In this document: positions 19,395 to 29,114 of the stretch, one piece after another
How positions within the stretch are numbered: position 1 is the stretch's first letter
Layout: each line of letters opens with the position of its first letter
NCBI RefSeq assembly: GCF_020404765.1
Contig: NZ_JAIVEM010000023.1
Location: forward strand, 30,613 to 94,612
Source of the DNA: Paenibacillus sp. BJ-4
GTDB taxonomy: Bacteria > Bacillota > Bacilli > Paenibacillales > Paenibacillaceae
Direction of reading: 5' to 3'
DNA: 64,000 bases
Position numbers and translations under genes: made by a program
The notes under the pieces: generated by a model
Told to the model about the DNA's origin: nothing
Seen by the model: only the letters and a program-made list of their open reading frames with translations
Databases searched by the model: none

Positions 19395-21404
19395 GTGTAT
19401 CAGAAATGGCAGTATTGGAATACGGCTTCTCGAAAATGGTTGTGGATTCTGGTCGCACTCGGCTTGCTGGCCTCCATTCCAGTCATCGCCGATCGTGTGA
19501 AGACAGAATCTTCAAGTAAAAAAGTAGAGATTGTATTCGATTATCGGGATTTGACAGAGGCAGCTTCGTATCAGGCTCACCCGCAGGATTATTTGAACAA
19601 GCAGTTGGACCGCTTAAAGCAGGCGGGTGTAAACAGTATGGCGATGTATGAAAGTACGTTGGACGATTTCCGTAAAGCAGGCCGGGTCGTAACTTATACG
19701 ACTCAGAACGTTGCTGATTTGGAAAAACGTCTTTCACCTGCAAATGAGAATTTTACGTATGTTGTTTTTGCTGACAAAGAAAATGCTGAGGCACTAAAGC
19801 CGTTAATTGAACGTACGTTTACAAGCCTGGGCATTAACGTAAAGTCATGGAGCTATCAGGGACAAGAAGGGCTGGTTGTGGAAACATCCCCAGAGGATGC
19901 GTATCTTAAGCCGATGCAGCCTGACCCGATTGCTATGAAGCAGCTTCGGAGCAAAGGGTTTTTTATCGTTCCGCGGATGAGTGACAGTCTTCCTTATAAC
20001 GAGGAATTGACGGAAGAGATGCTGGCCTCCTTTCAGCAGAATGGTGTGAAACGCATTTTGTTTGAAGGGGATTCGGTTAAAGGCTTTACAGATAACGAAA
20101 AAGAGCATAGTCTGGCGGCATTTGCGAAATTGCTTAATAAATATGATATTGGCTTGGCTGCTATTGAAAACTTGAAAAAACCACAAGCAGGCTTCAATAG
20201 GCTTGCTTACGATATACACTATAACGTTGTCCGACTGTATTCTCTGAGCGACAAGGATTCAACGCTTGATGTCGAGACCTTGGCAGATCGTTTTGCATTG
20301 GCGACCAAGGATCGCAATATTCGCATGCTATATCTTAATACTGCCCCTACGCGCAGCGTGGCTGAGGCTAAAGTAAAGGATTCGGTAGACAATCTGATCC
20401 ACAGCTTGGACGAGCCAGGTAACGCTGTACAACGGATGGAGAAAAAGGGATTTGAGCTCGGACAGGCTGAACCATTCAAGGTGGTTGATTCGTCAATTCA
20501 ACGCTACCTGAAAATGGTCGTCGTACTGGGTGCACTTGCATTCTTCTCCATAATGGTGTCCTATTTTGCCCCGGTATTGACCTTGCTGGTCTTTATAGTC
20601 GGTTTGGTTGGCTCCGCAGGTCTTTATGTCCTGAACTCCAGCTTGATGGAGCAAGGCTTGGCGTTGCTCGCAGCAATAAGCGGCCCTACAGTAGCAATGG
20701 TTATTGCCGTACGTACTGTTAGAATTAAACATGAACAGGAACTTTCCACAGGTCAGCGGTTGGTTCAAACCCTTATCCTGTACGTGCGGACAGCAATTTT
20801 GTCGCTGGCTGCGGTGCCTTTTGTTGTTGCGCTGTTGAATAGTATTGCTTATAGCCTTGTATTGAACCAGTTTAGAGGTGTGAGCTTGCTTCATATTCTG
20901 CCAATCTTTTTGGCTGCGATATATATTTTCTTTTATCGTGACGTTTCTATACGTGAGGAAATTTCCAAGTTGCTCCGCACGCCGATTACCGTACTGTGGG
21001 TAGTTGCATTGGCTGTTATCGGAGCTGCAGGGTATTACTATCTGACTCGTACCGGAAATGCGGGTACAGTGTCGAATACGGAGCTGGTGTTCCGGAATTT
21101 TCTTGAGAATGCGTTTGGTGTGCGTCCGCGTAATAAGGAATTCTTGATGGCACACCCACTGTTTATTGCGGGAGCGTTCTTGGCGCTGAAATATCGCAAA
21201 GCGATCTATTTATTGATTATAGCTGCTATCGGTCAAGCTTCTATGGTGGATACCTTTGCTCACATTCACTCTCCAGCGGCACTCTCGCTTAGTCGCGGAT
21301 TACTAGGATTGGGACTGGGTCTGCTTCTGGGAATTATCGCAATTGTCGTGTGGCAAGTGCTGGAAGGATGTTGGAAGAAATGGTCACCACAGCTCAAACG
21401 ATAA
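19395..21404 (+). CDS. DUF5693 polytopic membrane protein
   Basis: 669 residues: one N-terminal membrane helix (about 13-33), a soluble extracellular domain of about 330 residues with alternating alpha/beta character, then about nine or more hydrophobic segments from residue 370 to the end. This architecture and the position directly before csaB fit DUF5693. In Bacillus a membrane protein, CsaA, is encoded before csaB and is thought to move or modify secondary wall polymer units; an analogous role here is inference. Start GTG at 19395, 7 bases after AAGGAGG; a TTG at 19392 is closer. The end overlaps csaB. Confidence 0.75.
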   Translation: MYQKWQYWNTASRKWLWILVALGLLASIPVIADRVKTESSSKKVEIVFDYRDLTEAASYQAHPQDYLNKQLDRLKQAGVNSMAMYESTLDDFRKAGRVVTYTTQNVADLEKRLSPANENFTYVVFADKENAEALKPLIERTFTSLGINVKSWSYQGQEGLVVETSPEDAYLKPMQPDPIAMKQLRSKGFFIVPRMSDSLPYNEELTEEMLASFQQNGVKRILFEGDSVKGFTDNEKEHSLAAFAKLLNKYDIGLAAIENLKKPQAGFNRLAYDIHYNVVRLYSLSDKDSTLDVETLADRFALATKDRNIRMLYLNTAPTRSVAEAKVKDSVDNLIHSLDEPGNAVQRMEKKGFELGQAEPFKVVDSSIQRYLKMVVVLGALAFFSIMVSYFAPVLTLLVFIVGLVGSAGLYVLNSSLMEQGLALLAAISGPTVAMVIAVRTVRIKHEQELSTGQRLVQTLILYVRTAILSLAAVPFVVALLNSIAYSLVLNQFRGVSLLHILPIFLAAIYIFFYRDVSIREEISKLLRTPITVLWVVALAVIGAAGYYYLTRTGNAGTVSNTELVFRNFLENAFGVRPRNKEFLMAHPLFIAGAFLALKYRKAIYLLIIAAIGQASMVDTFAHIHSPAALSLSRGLLGLGLGLLLGIIAIVVWQVLEGCWKKWSPQLKR

Positions 21405-22507
21405 TAATCTCGGGTTATTACGGCTTTCGCAATAGTGGAGACGAGGCGGTACTCAAGTCCATTTTGACTGCGTTAGAGGAGGAAAGTCGTCAGGCCGGAA
21501 TTACGGTTAAGCCTGTTGTTCTGTCTTCCGACCCCGCATGGACAAAGAAAATGTATGGAGTAGAAGCTGTCCCACGTATGAGTCTGGGGGAGGTTCGAAG
21601 AGCAATTCAAAACAGCGACGGGCTAATCAGTGGTGGCGGAAGCTTGCTGCAGGACGCGACAAGTCCCAAAAGCATTCCTTATTACCTTGCCATTCTCAAG
21701 TTGGCTCAATGGGCCGGAAAGCCGACGTTTGTATATGCTCAGGGCATTGGTCCGGTGCAACGAAAGATATTTTATCCCATGATCCGGTCTGTGTTTCAAC
21801 GCTGCGAATATGTATCTGTAAGAGATAAGCAATCCGCCGCATTACTGGGTGGTATGAAGCTTGAGCGCCCGCCTATCGAGGTTGTTCCCGATCCGGTAAT
21901 GGGACTACCATTGCCCTCAGCTTCCGAGCAAGCGGCTGAGAATAATCGGGATGAACTTCCGATCGTTGGCGTGTCAGTACGCTACTGGGACAAGGAGCAT
22001 CGCGATTTAAAGGCTATCGCAGACGGTCTGAAAAAATTAGCTGCTGGACGCCGCATACACTTGCGTTTCTTACCTTTCCATTTGCCTGACGACGAGCAGG
22101 CTTCAAGGATGGTAATGGATTATTTGGGGGATATTAGGGCAACGGGAAGTCGTGTCAGTATGTGTGATCAGGTTACCGATCCTCAGCAGATGCTTTTGGA
22201 AGTCAGTCGTTGCAGCTTGATGATCGGGATGAGGCTGCACAGCTTGATCTATGCAGCATCCCATCATGTGCCCCCGTTGGGGATATCCTACGATCCCAAA
22301 ATTGATCATTTCCTCAGTCGCGTCGGCAGCCAGCCTGTAGGCACTACAGAAGCGCTGGATGGACAAAAGCTGGCTCAAGAGGCTGTGCGGCTGCTAGACG
22401 AGCGAAATCAATGGATCGAGAGCCAGGGAGCGGCAATTGCTTTGTTGAAGAGCGAGGCCCGTTTGCCGGCACAGCATATCATTAATTACTTGTGTCGCAA
22501 AGGATGA
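21380..22507 (+). CDS. csaB: Polysaccharide pyruvyl transferase CsaB
   Basis: Adds ketal-pyruvate to the secondary cell wall polymer, creating the ligand for SLH domains of S-layer proteins. 375 residues from the ATG at 21380. Motifs: ISGYYGFRNSGDEAVLKS near the N-terminus, LISGGGSLLQDATSPKS, and YAQGIGPVQ; typical of the pyruvyl-transferase family. The frame opens upstream (GTG 21350, ATG 21368), all inside the end of the DUF5693 gene, so the start is uncertain by up to 10 codons. An SLH protein gene lies 2.2 kb downstream. Confidence 0.93.
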   Translation: MVTTAQTIIISGYYGFRNSGDEAVLKSILTALEEESRQAGITVKPVVLSSDPAWTKKMYGVEAVPRMSLGEVRRAIQNSDGLISGGGSLLQDATSPKSIPYYLAILKLAQWAGKPTFVYAQGIGPVQRKIFYPMIRSVFQRCEYVSVRDKQSAALLGGMKLERPPIEVVPDPVMGLPLPSASEQAAENNRDELPIVGVSVRYWDKEHRDLKAIADGLKKLAAGRRIHLRFLPFHLPDDEQASRMVMDYLGDIRATGSRVSMCDQVTDPQQMLLEVSRCSLMIGMRLHSLIYAASHHVPPLGISYDPKIDHFLSRVGSQPVGTTEALDGQKLAQEAVRLLDERNQWIESQGAAIALLKSEARLPAQHIINYLCRKG

Positions 22508-23277
22508 TGGATACAGTGACAGTTGATAAGGTTACGAATGTGCCTACCGTCCCGATTTTCGGTGTTCGGGTATCAAGGCTTAATATGAAAGATACTTTAA
22601 ATGTATTAATCCAGGCGGTGGAGTCTCGCAGACCCCATCAAGTGATCACTGCCAATCCGATTATGGTTATGGCTGCATTGGAAGACCCTAAGTACATGTC
22701 AGTGATGAAGCAGGCCGAGTTAATTGTTCCAGATGGGACTGGCGTGGTCTGGGCCGCAAATTATGTAGGACATCCTGTACCTGAGCGAGTGGCGGGTTTT
22801 GACTTGTTACATGAATTGCTTAGAGCCGGAGAAAACTATCATTGGAAAGTTTATTTACTCGGTTCAACGTCCGAGGTGATTCAAGCGACTGCACAACGGG
22901 TACATGAGCTTTATCCTGGAATTACGGTTAGCGGCCAACGTGATGGATTTTTTGGACCCGAAGAGGACGAGGCAGTCATTGCAGCCATTCGTGAGGCGAA
23001 TCCTGATCTGTTGTTTGTAGCACGGGGCGCGGACACACAGGAACCGTGGATTGGTAAATATAAGGAGCAACTGGGCGTGCCGGTTATGATGGGGGTTGGC
23101 GGTAGTTTCGATATCATTTCTGGTAAAATGAAGAGGGCGCCTAAATTGTTCCAGAAACTCAGAGCCGAGTGGTTGTATAGGCTACTTAAAGAGCCCAGCC
23201 GGTACAAAAGAATGCTTGCGCTGCCGAAATTCGCCGTGAAAGTGATGCGTGAAAAAGAAAACGTCACAAAAGAGTGA
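22504..23277 (+). CDS. tagA: WecG/TagA/CpsF family glycosyltransferase
   Basis: A 257-residue membrane-associated glycosyltransferase, probably adding ManNAc to a GlcNAc-lipid in wall polymer synthesis. Motifs: TANPIMVMAALEDPKY, LIVPDGTGVVWAA with the catalytic aspartate, and VGGSFDIISGKMKRAPK. The usual GxPKQE loop reads ARGADTQEPWI here. The ATG at 22504 overlaps the csaB stop (ATGA). Polymer synthesis and pyruvylation are thus encoded in one unit. Confidence 0.88.
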   Translation: MMDTVTVDKVTNVPTVPIFGVRVSRLNMKDTLNVLIQAVESRRPHQVITANPIMVMAALEDPKYMSVMKQAELIVPDGTGVVWAANYVGHPVPERVAGFDLLHELLRAGENYHWKVYLLGSTSEVIQATAQRVHELYPGITVSGQRDGFFGPEEDEAVIAAIREANPDLLFVARGADTQEPWIGKYKEQLGVPVMMGVGGSFDIISGKMKRAPKLFQKLRAEWLYRLLKEPSRYKRMLALPKFAVKVMREKENVTKE

Positions 23278-23278
23278 T

Positions 23279-23345
23279 AAATACCTTGAATTTGCCTTTA
23301 AAAGCCGCTAATTTGCCAGAATATGAAGCTTGGTATTTATTTTTG
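23279..23345 (+). terminator. Weak terminator between tagA and tagO
   Basis: AAATACC (23279-23285) pairs with GGTATTT (23332-23338), followed by ATTTTT. The loop is long. Its right arm overlaps the -35 element of the tagO promoter. Confidence 0.4.
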
Positions 23346-23358
23346 ATCAGAGTATAAT
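23330..23358 (+). promoter_or_regulatory. Candidate sigma-A promoter of tagO
   Basis: TTGGTA (23330-23335), 17-base spacer, TATAAT (23353-23358). It lies 56 bases upstream of the tagO start. Confidence 0.6.
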
Positions 23359-23414
23359 TCAATGCGGTTACATCTGAAAGGGATTTGCTTTAAAATTGGG
23401 GGTCGAATGATCAA

Positions 23415-24545
23415 ATGCTATTGATCTATATTATTGGTTTCGTCATGGCACTGGGACTTGCGCTGTTACTGACACCGCTCGTCAAGAAATTCGCTGTTAA
23501 GGTTGGAGCCGTCGATGTACCGAATGCCCGAAAAGTACATACCCGGATTATGCCGCGACTTGGCGGAATGGGGATTTTCTTGGCGTTTCTGTTGTCCTTG
23601 TTGGCGATTTTGCCTCTAGTACCTGACGGAATGCTGTCCTCACGGGATATTAACTTTATCGCGGCCTTTCTGATTGGCGGTACGCTGATTACACTGATTG
23701 GTGCTCTCGATGATCGTTTTGATCTCAATGCGAAGTTGAAATTTTTGGCTCAAATTGCCGTTGCTTGTATGGTTGTGTTTGCTTTTGATATCCGTGTGGA
23801 TTTTGTAAATGTACCTTTTCAAGATGCATACTCGTCCTTGGAAAGCTGGATTTCCATTCCGCTTACGATCTTCTGGATTGTAGGTGTAACGAATGCCATC
23901 AATTTGATTGACGGTCTGGATGGACTGGCTGCGGGTGTTTCAGGAATTGCGATTGGAACCATCTTTGTAATGTCCCTTCTGATGGGCAACTACATGGTGG
24001 CTATGCTTTGTCTGGTGCTGCTGGGCAGCATTGTCGGATTTTTGTTTTTTAACTTTCATCCCGCTAAAATATTCATGGGTGATACTGGGTCACTGTTTTT
24101 AGGTTTCTGTCTGGCCATGCTGTCCATGCTTGGTTTCAAGCAAATTGCTATCGTATCGTTTATTACGCCATTGATTATTATCGGTGTACCTTTATCGGAT
24201 ACATTTTTTGCCATTGTTCGTCGCAAACTTCAGAAAAAACCGATTTTCTCACCGGATAAAGGTCATCTGCATCATTGCTTGCGAGAGCTAGGTTTCAGTC
24301 ACAGACAGACCGTATTGATTATTTACTGTATTGCCGCATTTTTCGGCGTATTAGCTGTGATTCAATCGTATGCTGCGCTTAATGAAGCAAACTGGGTTAT
24401 CTTTGTCGTGATATGTATTATGATGTTTTTCCTACAGATTGGTGCAGAGGTTATTGGTCTCGTGGGTAAAACAAAGCGTCCAGTGATTAACACACTGATT
24501 CGCTTGTTGGCTAAGCCAGATTCGCAGACGCGATCGAAATTATAA
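23415..24545 (+). CDS. tagO: Undecaprenyl-phosphate GlcNAc-1-phosphate transferase
   Basis: Starts wall polymer synthesis by moving GlcNAc-1-phosphate onto the lipid carrier. 376 residues with about ten membrane helices. Signature loops: LIGALDDRFDLNAKLKF, NAINLIDGLDGLAAG, FNFHPAKIFMGDTGSLFLGF and the C-terminal SPDKGHLHHCLRELG, all typical of the MraY/WecA/TagO family. Ribosome site: TTGGGGGTCG. It follows tagA, which would use its product. Confidence 0.93.
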   Translation: MLLIYIIGFVMALGLALLLTPLVKKFAVKVGAVDVPNARKVHTRIMPRLGGMGIFLAFLLSLLAILPLVPDGMLSSRDINFIAAFLIGGTLITLIGALDDRFDLNAKLKFLAQIAVACMVVFAFDIRVDFVNVPFQDAYSSLESWISIPLTIFWIVGVTNAINLIDGLDGLAAGVSGIAIGTIFVMSLLMGNYMVAMLCLVLLGSIVGFLFFNFHPAKIFMGDTGSLFLGFCLAMLSMLGFKQIAIVSFITPLIIIGVPLSDTFFAIVRRKLQKKPIFSPDKGHLHHCLRELGFSHRQTVLIIYCIAAFFGVLAVIQSYAALNEANWVIFVVICIMMFFLQIGAEVIGLVGKTKRPVINTLIRLLAKPDSQTRSKL

Positions 24546-24572
24546 ATTTTAATTTTAAAAGTAAGTCTTCAA

Positions 24573-24607
24573 GCTTGGCGGTATGCCGCGGGTTTGAAGG
24601 CTTTTTT
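24573..24607 (+). terminator. Terminator of tagO
   Basis: CTTCAAGC with inner GGCGG/GCCGC pairs to GGTTTGAAG, followed by GCTTTTTT. Confidence 0.85.
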
Positions 24608-24737
24608 GTTGTCTGCTGTAAAAAATCTCCCTCCTTTTTTGAGAATTTACTAATTTTTTGTATGTTTACTACCGATAAAAAAAGTATTGAATGATTACGT
24701 ACCCCAAGGTGCGACAGAATCAAAGGAGGACAATGAT

Positions 24738-27700
24738 TTGAAACGATTGCTATCCATGTTGCTGACGGTTGGTCTCATCATTGGCTTGGTGCCGGCGGCC
24801 CTGGTAGGTACGGCTCATGCTGCGACAGGAACTTATTTTATTTTTCCAAACGAAAAATATGATGCGGATTCGGCCAGATCGGTAAACACCGACCGTATTA
24901 CAGTTAACGGTACGATTAACGGAGTGAACGGAAGCACGATATCATATAGTGTATTCCAGCTCTCTAAAAATGGAACGACCCTTAACGTGGTGAATAAAAA
25001 TGAGAGTCAAAAAGGCGGAATTACAGTCAGTGGCTCTACGCTTCAAGTTTCAGACATTAAACTGTTTCCTGGTTTGAACCGAATTACCTTCCAAAGCAGC
25101 CAAAACTCTGCGGAAATGAAGGATTCTATTTATGTAGAGTACCAGGATGGACCCAAGGTTTATGATCTGTCTGCTACGCTGAACGGTAAAACTGAACAGT
25201 TAGTAGAGAACCAAACGGCTGTGCTGACAGACGCTGGGAATAGCGGTACGGATGACGTTAAAGTAGTCATTCAAGGTACGGCGCCTAATGCCGACAGTGT
25301 AACGCTCACCTCTGCAAAAAGCAGTAATACGTATACTGTTAACTCTTATACCAGCTATAAACTAACAGGAAGTGTTGTACTCAGTCCGGGTAAAAATATA
25401 GTGACTATTAAAGTGGGGAACGGAACTCAGGCTCTTACGGTTACGCGTGAGATTACGATTTATACGGGTAAACCTGAATTTTCCGATTTGAACCTGAACA
25501 TGGATGGGAATGTGTCGGCAGATCTGACTACTTCGCCTGACTTTACCGTATCATCTACGAGTGGAGTTGTTTTGAAGGGTAAGGTTCTGGTTCCTGGCGG
25601 TGCATCCGATCCGGGAGTTGCTACAATTAATGCACGGTTTACGGATGTGAGTAACAATGGCAGTGCTGTAGGTAGTGCTACTGGGGTTGATGCCACGATT
25701 GATACTGCTAATGTGGTTACATCCAATGGCTATAAGGTATATCCATTTCAGGTAACTGTACCTTCAGAGGTTGTGGTAGATCATTTGACCAGAGTATCCT
25801 TGGGTCTAACTTATAGTGATACCAGTACCCCACCTGCTCCATCGGCTGTCCAATTTACATTGCGCAGCAGTACTCAACCGTATATTGATGATGTAAACTA
25901 TCTTCCTGATTTTAATAATCAATTGTTGAGCAGAATTAATGGAAGCGGGTCTGATCAGGCAGCTGCCATAGATGAAGCTATGAGATTAACCGGAAGTTCT
26001 ATGAAGAACAAGACTACAGATGCTCCATCTGTTCCTGTAGGTATGGAGTTCATCGTTGTTAACGGTGCACCTTCTTCAATCAGCGAGCTATCTGGTGTAT
26101 CGGTTCATCCTGTAGGGTCACCTCAAGATGTAATTCGGACAATCAATGGTAAGTCAACACAAGTGAAGAAAATCGTTGCTTATGTAGACACCTTGCCTAA
26201 AGAAGGACAAAACGTACTGAATTTTTACCTGAATGGTGACTCGACCAAGTTAATTAAGGCAACAGTGAATCTGTTGCAGGGTCCGTTCATGAAATACGAT
26301 ACGATTTATGATGGGCAACAAATCCCGTTGAATACATCTAGCTCAAACTTGAATACCTATAAACTGACTCAATTGGGCTACTTTAAAGGTAAATTGCTCG
26401 ATGTGAGCAACACAGCAGATATTCATTACACTGGAAGTAACCGGAATGTATTCCTGTATGTAAACAATGTATTGGTTGATCTTGATGGCTCAGGAGCGGA
26501 CTTTAAGCTTGCTGCTTCCTCGGAACCAGCCGCAGCCAATGCACTGGCAAACGGGAATAATGAAATCAAATTTGTGTACAAGCCAGGTATTGAGTACAGC
26601 AATACGGTAAAAGTAAACTTTACACAGACGAATATTCCAGTAATTCCGGTTCCAAACACACAAGGAATTATTCCTTTTACACCAGTTAGCGGCTTGAGCA
26701 GTACTCCGAAATATAGTGAAATCGCACCGAAAACAAAAGATGCTAATTTCACTAAAGTAGATGATACCAATTACAGTACATCCCTGAAAAATATCAATGT
26801 ATTTGGTACATTCAGTATTGCTGATTTGGGTAAAGCGGATCAGGTCAATGGTTCGTTAAGTGATATTGCCAATAAAGATCAATATATTTTGGAAATTAAG
26901 GGATCGGACGACAGCGAATTTAACTGGACGCTGAATAACGAGTTTTTCTCAGCCGAAGATGCTAAGACAACATACAACTCCGGTTCTACTACAGATAAAT
27001 TTACAAATAAAGATTTAAAAGACCTGCTTGTGTACTACCATCCGGACAAAAAGTATTTCAGCTTTGTGTTGAAAAACCAAACCATTCCGCAAGATGGAAC
27101 ACCGGTAGCCTATAACATTACCTTGTACAACAGTGGCAAGAGCGGACCATTTGCAACTTTCCGACTGCAAGTATCCGGTCAATCCACATCTTTTGATATT
27201 TTGCGTCCGCTTCCTGAAAAGAGAATCGTGAATCAAAACTTTGTGCAAGTAGTTGTGAACGCAAGTAATGCAGATAGTGTTACGGTAGGTAAGGAAACAG
27301 CAGTTCAAGAGGGATTCGATTCAGATTATGATGGCACCGTTGATTATCCTTCAACTTATAAAGCCATTGTCACAGGTCTAAAGGCCAACAAAGATAATAA
27401 AATTGACGTAGTGGTTACAAAAGGTAAAGATAAACTGAAACAGACCATTACGGTTAAATATGTGCCTACTAATATTCCTGGTGAGCAGTACATGGAAGCG
27501 ATGAAAACATCGCACAAAGTGTTTGATGGTAATCTTACACTTGCATTTGCCAAGGGAACTAGTCTGATTCGTCGGGATTACGATCAACCTCAGCAATTCA
27601 AAAACCAGGTTTTCTCTGGTCATACATTGTACTTTGCGATAGCAAATAGCGAAGATGGTGTGGTGGACCGTCATGAATTTGAAACTGAAAAAGCATTATC

Positions 27701-28757
27701 CGATATGCAGAGCTTGATAGCAGATGGAAGCAGATACTTCAATAGAGACTTCCCAACTCGTTTTACCAAGTCAAGTCCGGTATTCTGGATTGACCCAGGT
27801 ACAGCAGACGATATCAAAACAGATGCTTACGATCCGGTAACTTATGGTGCCGATCCTTATCAATTGGCTAATAAGTCGCAAAATGACAGTAGTAAGATCA
27901 AAAACTTCTACTGGCGTGATCCTTCTAATGAATTAGTACCATCCAAGCGTGCAACATTAACCTTGACGTATGATAGCAGTATCGCGCAGGATGCAGGGAA
28001 ACAAATGACCGTGTTCTATTTTGATTCGGATCTTAAAGATTGGCAAAACATTGGTGGTGTGGTGGATCCGAAGAAACATACTATTAAAGTACCGTTTGAT
28101 CGTTTCGGCTACTACGTAGTCGCTAAGGTTGGAGAAACGTATAGTGATGTTATTAAGCACAAGTACGCCAGAGATTACATTGAGTCCATTCTGGCTAAAG
28201 GTGTTATGAACCCAATGGATCCAATTAACAGCTTTGGACCTGATAGCTACATTAAAAGAGGCGAATTTACGTCCATGATTGTTAAAGGTCTGCAAATTCC
28301 ACTTAATTTCAGTGGGGCGAAGCATTTTGACGACGTGTCTATTCCAAATACGATATCAGCAGATGCCCTCTATGATTATCGTTATATTGAAACGGCTGCG
28401 CGTGCCGGCATTGTAAAAGGCTCACAACCTAGAATCTTTATGCCGGAAGATGTAATCACGCGCCAAGATGCAGCGGTCATCATCGCCAAGGCATTGAACT
28501 TGAAGCTGGAAACAGATCATGACAAGATCATGAAGAATCTGTCTAAAACCTTTAAAGATGCAGACAAGATTGATTACTACGCACAAGCATCTGTACTGGC
28601 TATTGCCAAGAAGGGCTTTATCACAGGTTCACCTGTTGATGCTAGTGATCTGAAAAAAGGGTATATGTTTAACCCAACATCTCTGACCTTGCGTGGAGAT
28701 GCAGCCATTATTGTAGCTAAAGTAATGGCTGATAAAAAGCTGCTTCCTAAAATCTAA
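24738..28757 (+). CDS. Large secreted S-layer homology (SLH) domain protein
   Basis: 1339 residues. A signal peptide (about 1-28, ending GTAHA) is followed by a long threonine/serine/asparagine-rich region with several Ig-like beta repeats (about 30-1120), and three SLH domains at the C-terminus (about 1137-1190, 1195-1262, 1268-1339). The SLH signature tetrads read KRGE, TRQD and LRGD in place of TRAE. It would bind the pyruvylated polymer made by the upstream csaB. The start is TTG at 24738: AAAGGAGGA lies 7 bases before it and the signal peptide begins there. The middle region has no enzyme motif that I recognise. Confidence 0.9.
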   Translation: MKRLLSMLLTVGLIIGLVPAALVGTAHAATGTYFIFPNEKYDADSARSVNTDRITVNGTINGVNGSTISYSVFQLSKNGTTLNVVNKNESQKGGITVSGSTLQVSDIKLFPGLNRITFQSSQNSAEMKDSIYVEYQDGPKVYDLSATLNGKTEQLVENQTAVLTDAGNSGTDDVKVVIQGTAPNADSVTLTSAKSSNTYTVNSYTSYKLTGSVVLSPGKNIVTIKVGNGTQALTVTREITIYTGKPEFSDLNLNMDGNVSADLTTSPDFTVSSTSGVVLKGKVLVPGGASDPGVATINARFTDVSNNGSAVGSATGVDATIDTANVVTSNGYKVYPFQVTVPSEVVVDHLTRVSLGLTYSDTSTPPAPSAVQFTLRSSTQPYIDDVNYLPDFNNQLLSRINGSGSDQAAAIDEAMRLTGSSMKNKTTDAPSVPVGMEFIVVNGAPSSISELSGVSVHPVGSPQDVIRTINGKSTQVKKIVAYVDTLPKEGQNVLNFYLNGDSTKLIKATVNLLQGPFMKYDTIYDGQQIPLNTSSSNLNTYKLTQLGYFKGKLLDVSNTADIHYTGSNRNVFLYVNNVLVDLDGSGADFKLAASSEPAAANALANGNNEIKFVYKPGIEYSNTVKVNFTQTNIPVIPVPNTQGIIPFTPVSGLSSTPKYSEIAPKTKDANFTKVDDTNYSTSLKNINVFGTFSIADLGKADQVNGSLSDIANKDQYILEIKGSDDSEFNWTLNNEFFSAEDAKTTYNSGSTTDKFTNKDLKDLLVYYHPDKKYFSFVLKNQTIPQDGTPVAYNITLYNSGKSGPFATFRLQVSGQSTSFDILRPLPEKRIVNQNFVQVVVNASNADSVTVGKETAVQEGFDSDYDGTVDYPSTYKAIVTGLKANKDNKIDVVVTKGKDKLKQTITVKYVPTNIPGEQYMEAMKTSHKVFDGNLTLAFAKGTSLIRRDYDQPQQFKNQVFSGHTLYFAIANSEDGVVDRHEFETEKALSDMQSLIADGSRYFNRDFPTRFTKSSPVFWIDPGTADDIKTDAYDPVTYGADPYQLANKSQNDSSKIKNFYWRDPSNELVPSKRATLTLTYDSSIAQDAGKQMTVFYFDSDLKDWQNIGGVVDPKKHTIKVPFDRFGYYVVAKVGETYSDVIKHKYARDYIESILAKGVMNPMDPINSFGPDSYIKRGEFTSMIVKGLQIPLNFSGAKHFDDVSIPNTISADALYDYRYIETAARAGIVKGSQPRIFMPEDVITRQDAAVIIAKALNLKLETDHDKIMKNLSKTFKDADKIDYYAQASVLAIAKKGFITGSPVDASDLKKGYMFNPTSLTLRGDAAIIVAKVMADKKLLPKI

Positions 28758-28781
28758 TCCTTAATAAGCTTGATTTATTGA

Positions 28782-28838
28782 ACATCCCTCCATGCGAAAA
28801 TGGAATTCCCTTTCATAGACATGAGAGGGATGTTTTTT
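28782..28838 (+). terminator. Terminator of the SLH protein gene
   Basis: ACATCCCTC (28782-28790) pairs with GAGGGATGT (28825-28833) across a 34-base loop, followed by TTTTTAT. Confidence 0.8.
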
Positions 28839-29033
28839 ATAAATCAGCTATTTGACTGGGATTAAGGGCCTATGCCATAATAGCAATGAGCAAATAACTA
28901 ATGGTAAAGTTTACTGTATTATTGTTCTTGTATTACCGTGAATACATTTAAATTAACTACTTTTTTTAAGTATTTATCTCAAAATGTGTTTATTATTTGC
29001 TTATATATTTTTTTGTTTTTTTGCACATATATC
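28839..29033 (+). other. AT-rich gap upstream of the first RND operon
   Basis: No gene is seen. It contains a GTAAAGTTTAC palindrome near 28902-28912 and long T-runs. The ECF-type promoter begins right after it. Confidence 0.4.
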
Positions 29034-29059
29034 TGAAACTTTACGCCTGCTTTTTCGTA
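29034..29059 (+). promoter_or_regulatory. ECF (sigma-W-type) promoter of the first RND operon
   Basis: TGAAAC (29034-29039), 16-base spacer starting TTT, CGTA (29056-29059). This is an exact match in both boxes and spacing to the B. subtilis sigma-W consensus for envelope-stress genes. It lies 56 bases upstream of the pump gene. Confidence 0.65.
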
Positions 29060-29114
29060 GTAGAGGATTAGTGTGCTTAAAAGTTACATAAAGAAGTGAG
29101 TGGGGAGTGATGAG

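Noticed and set aside
24651..24678. Sigma-D-like sequence (TAAT-N16-ACCGATAA) upstream of the SLH protein gene
   Set aside because: Three mismatches and a long spacer; S-layer-type genes are not known motility genes. Chance is likely in AT-rich DNA.
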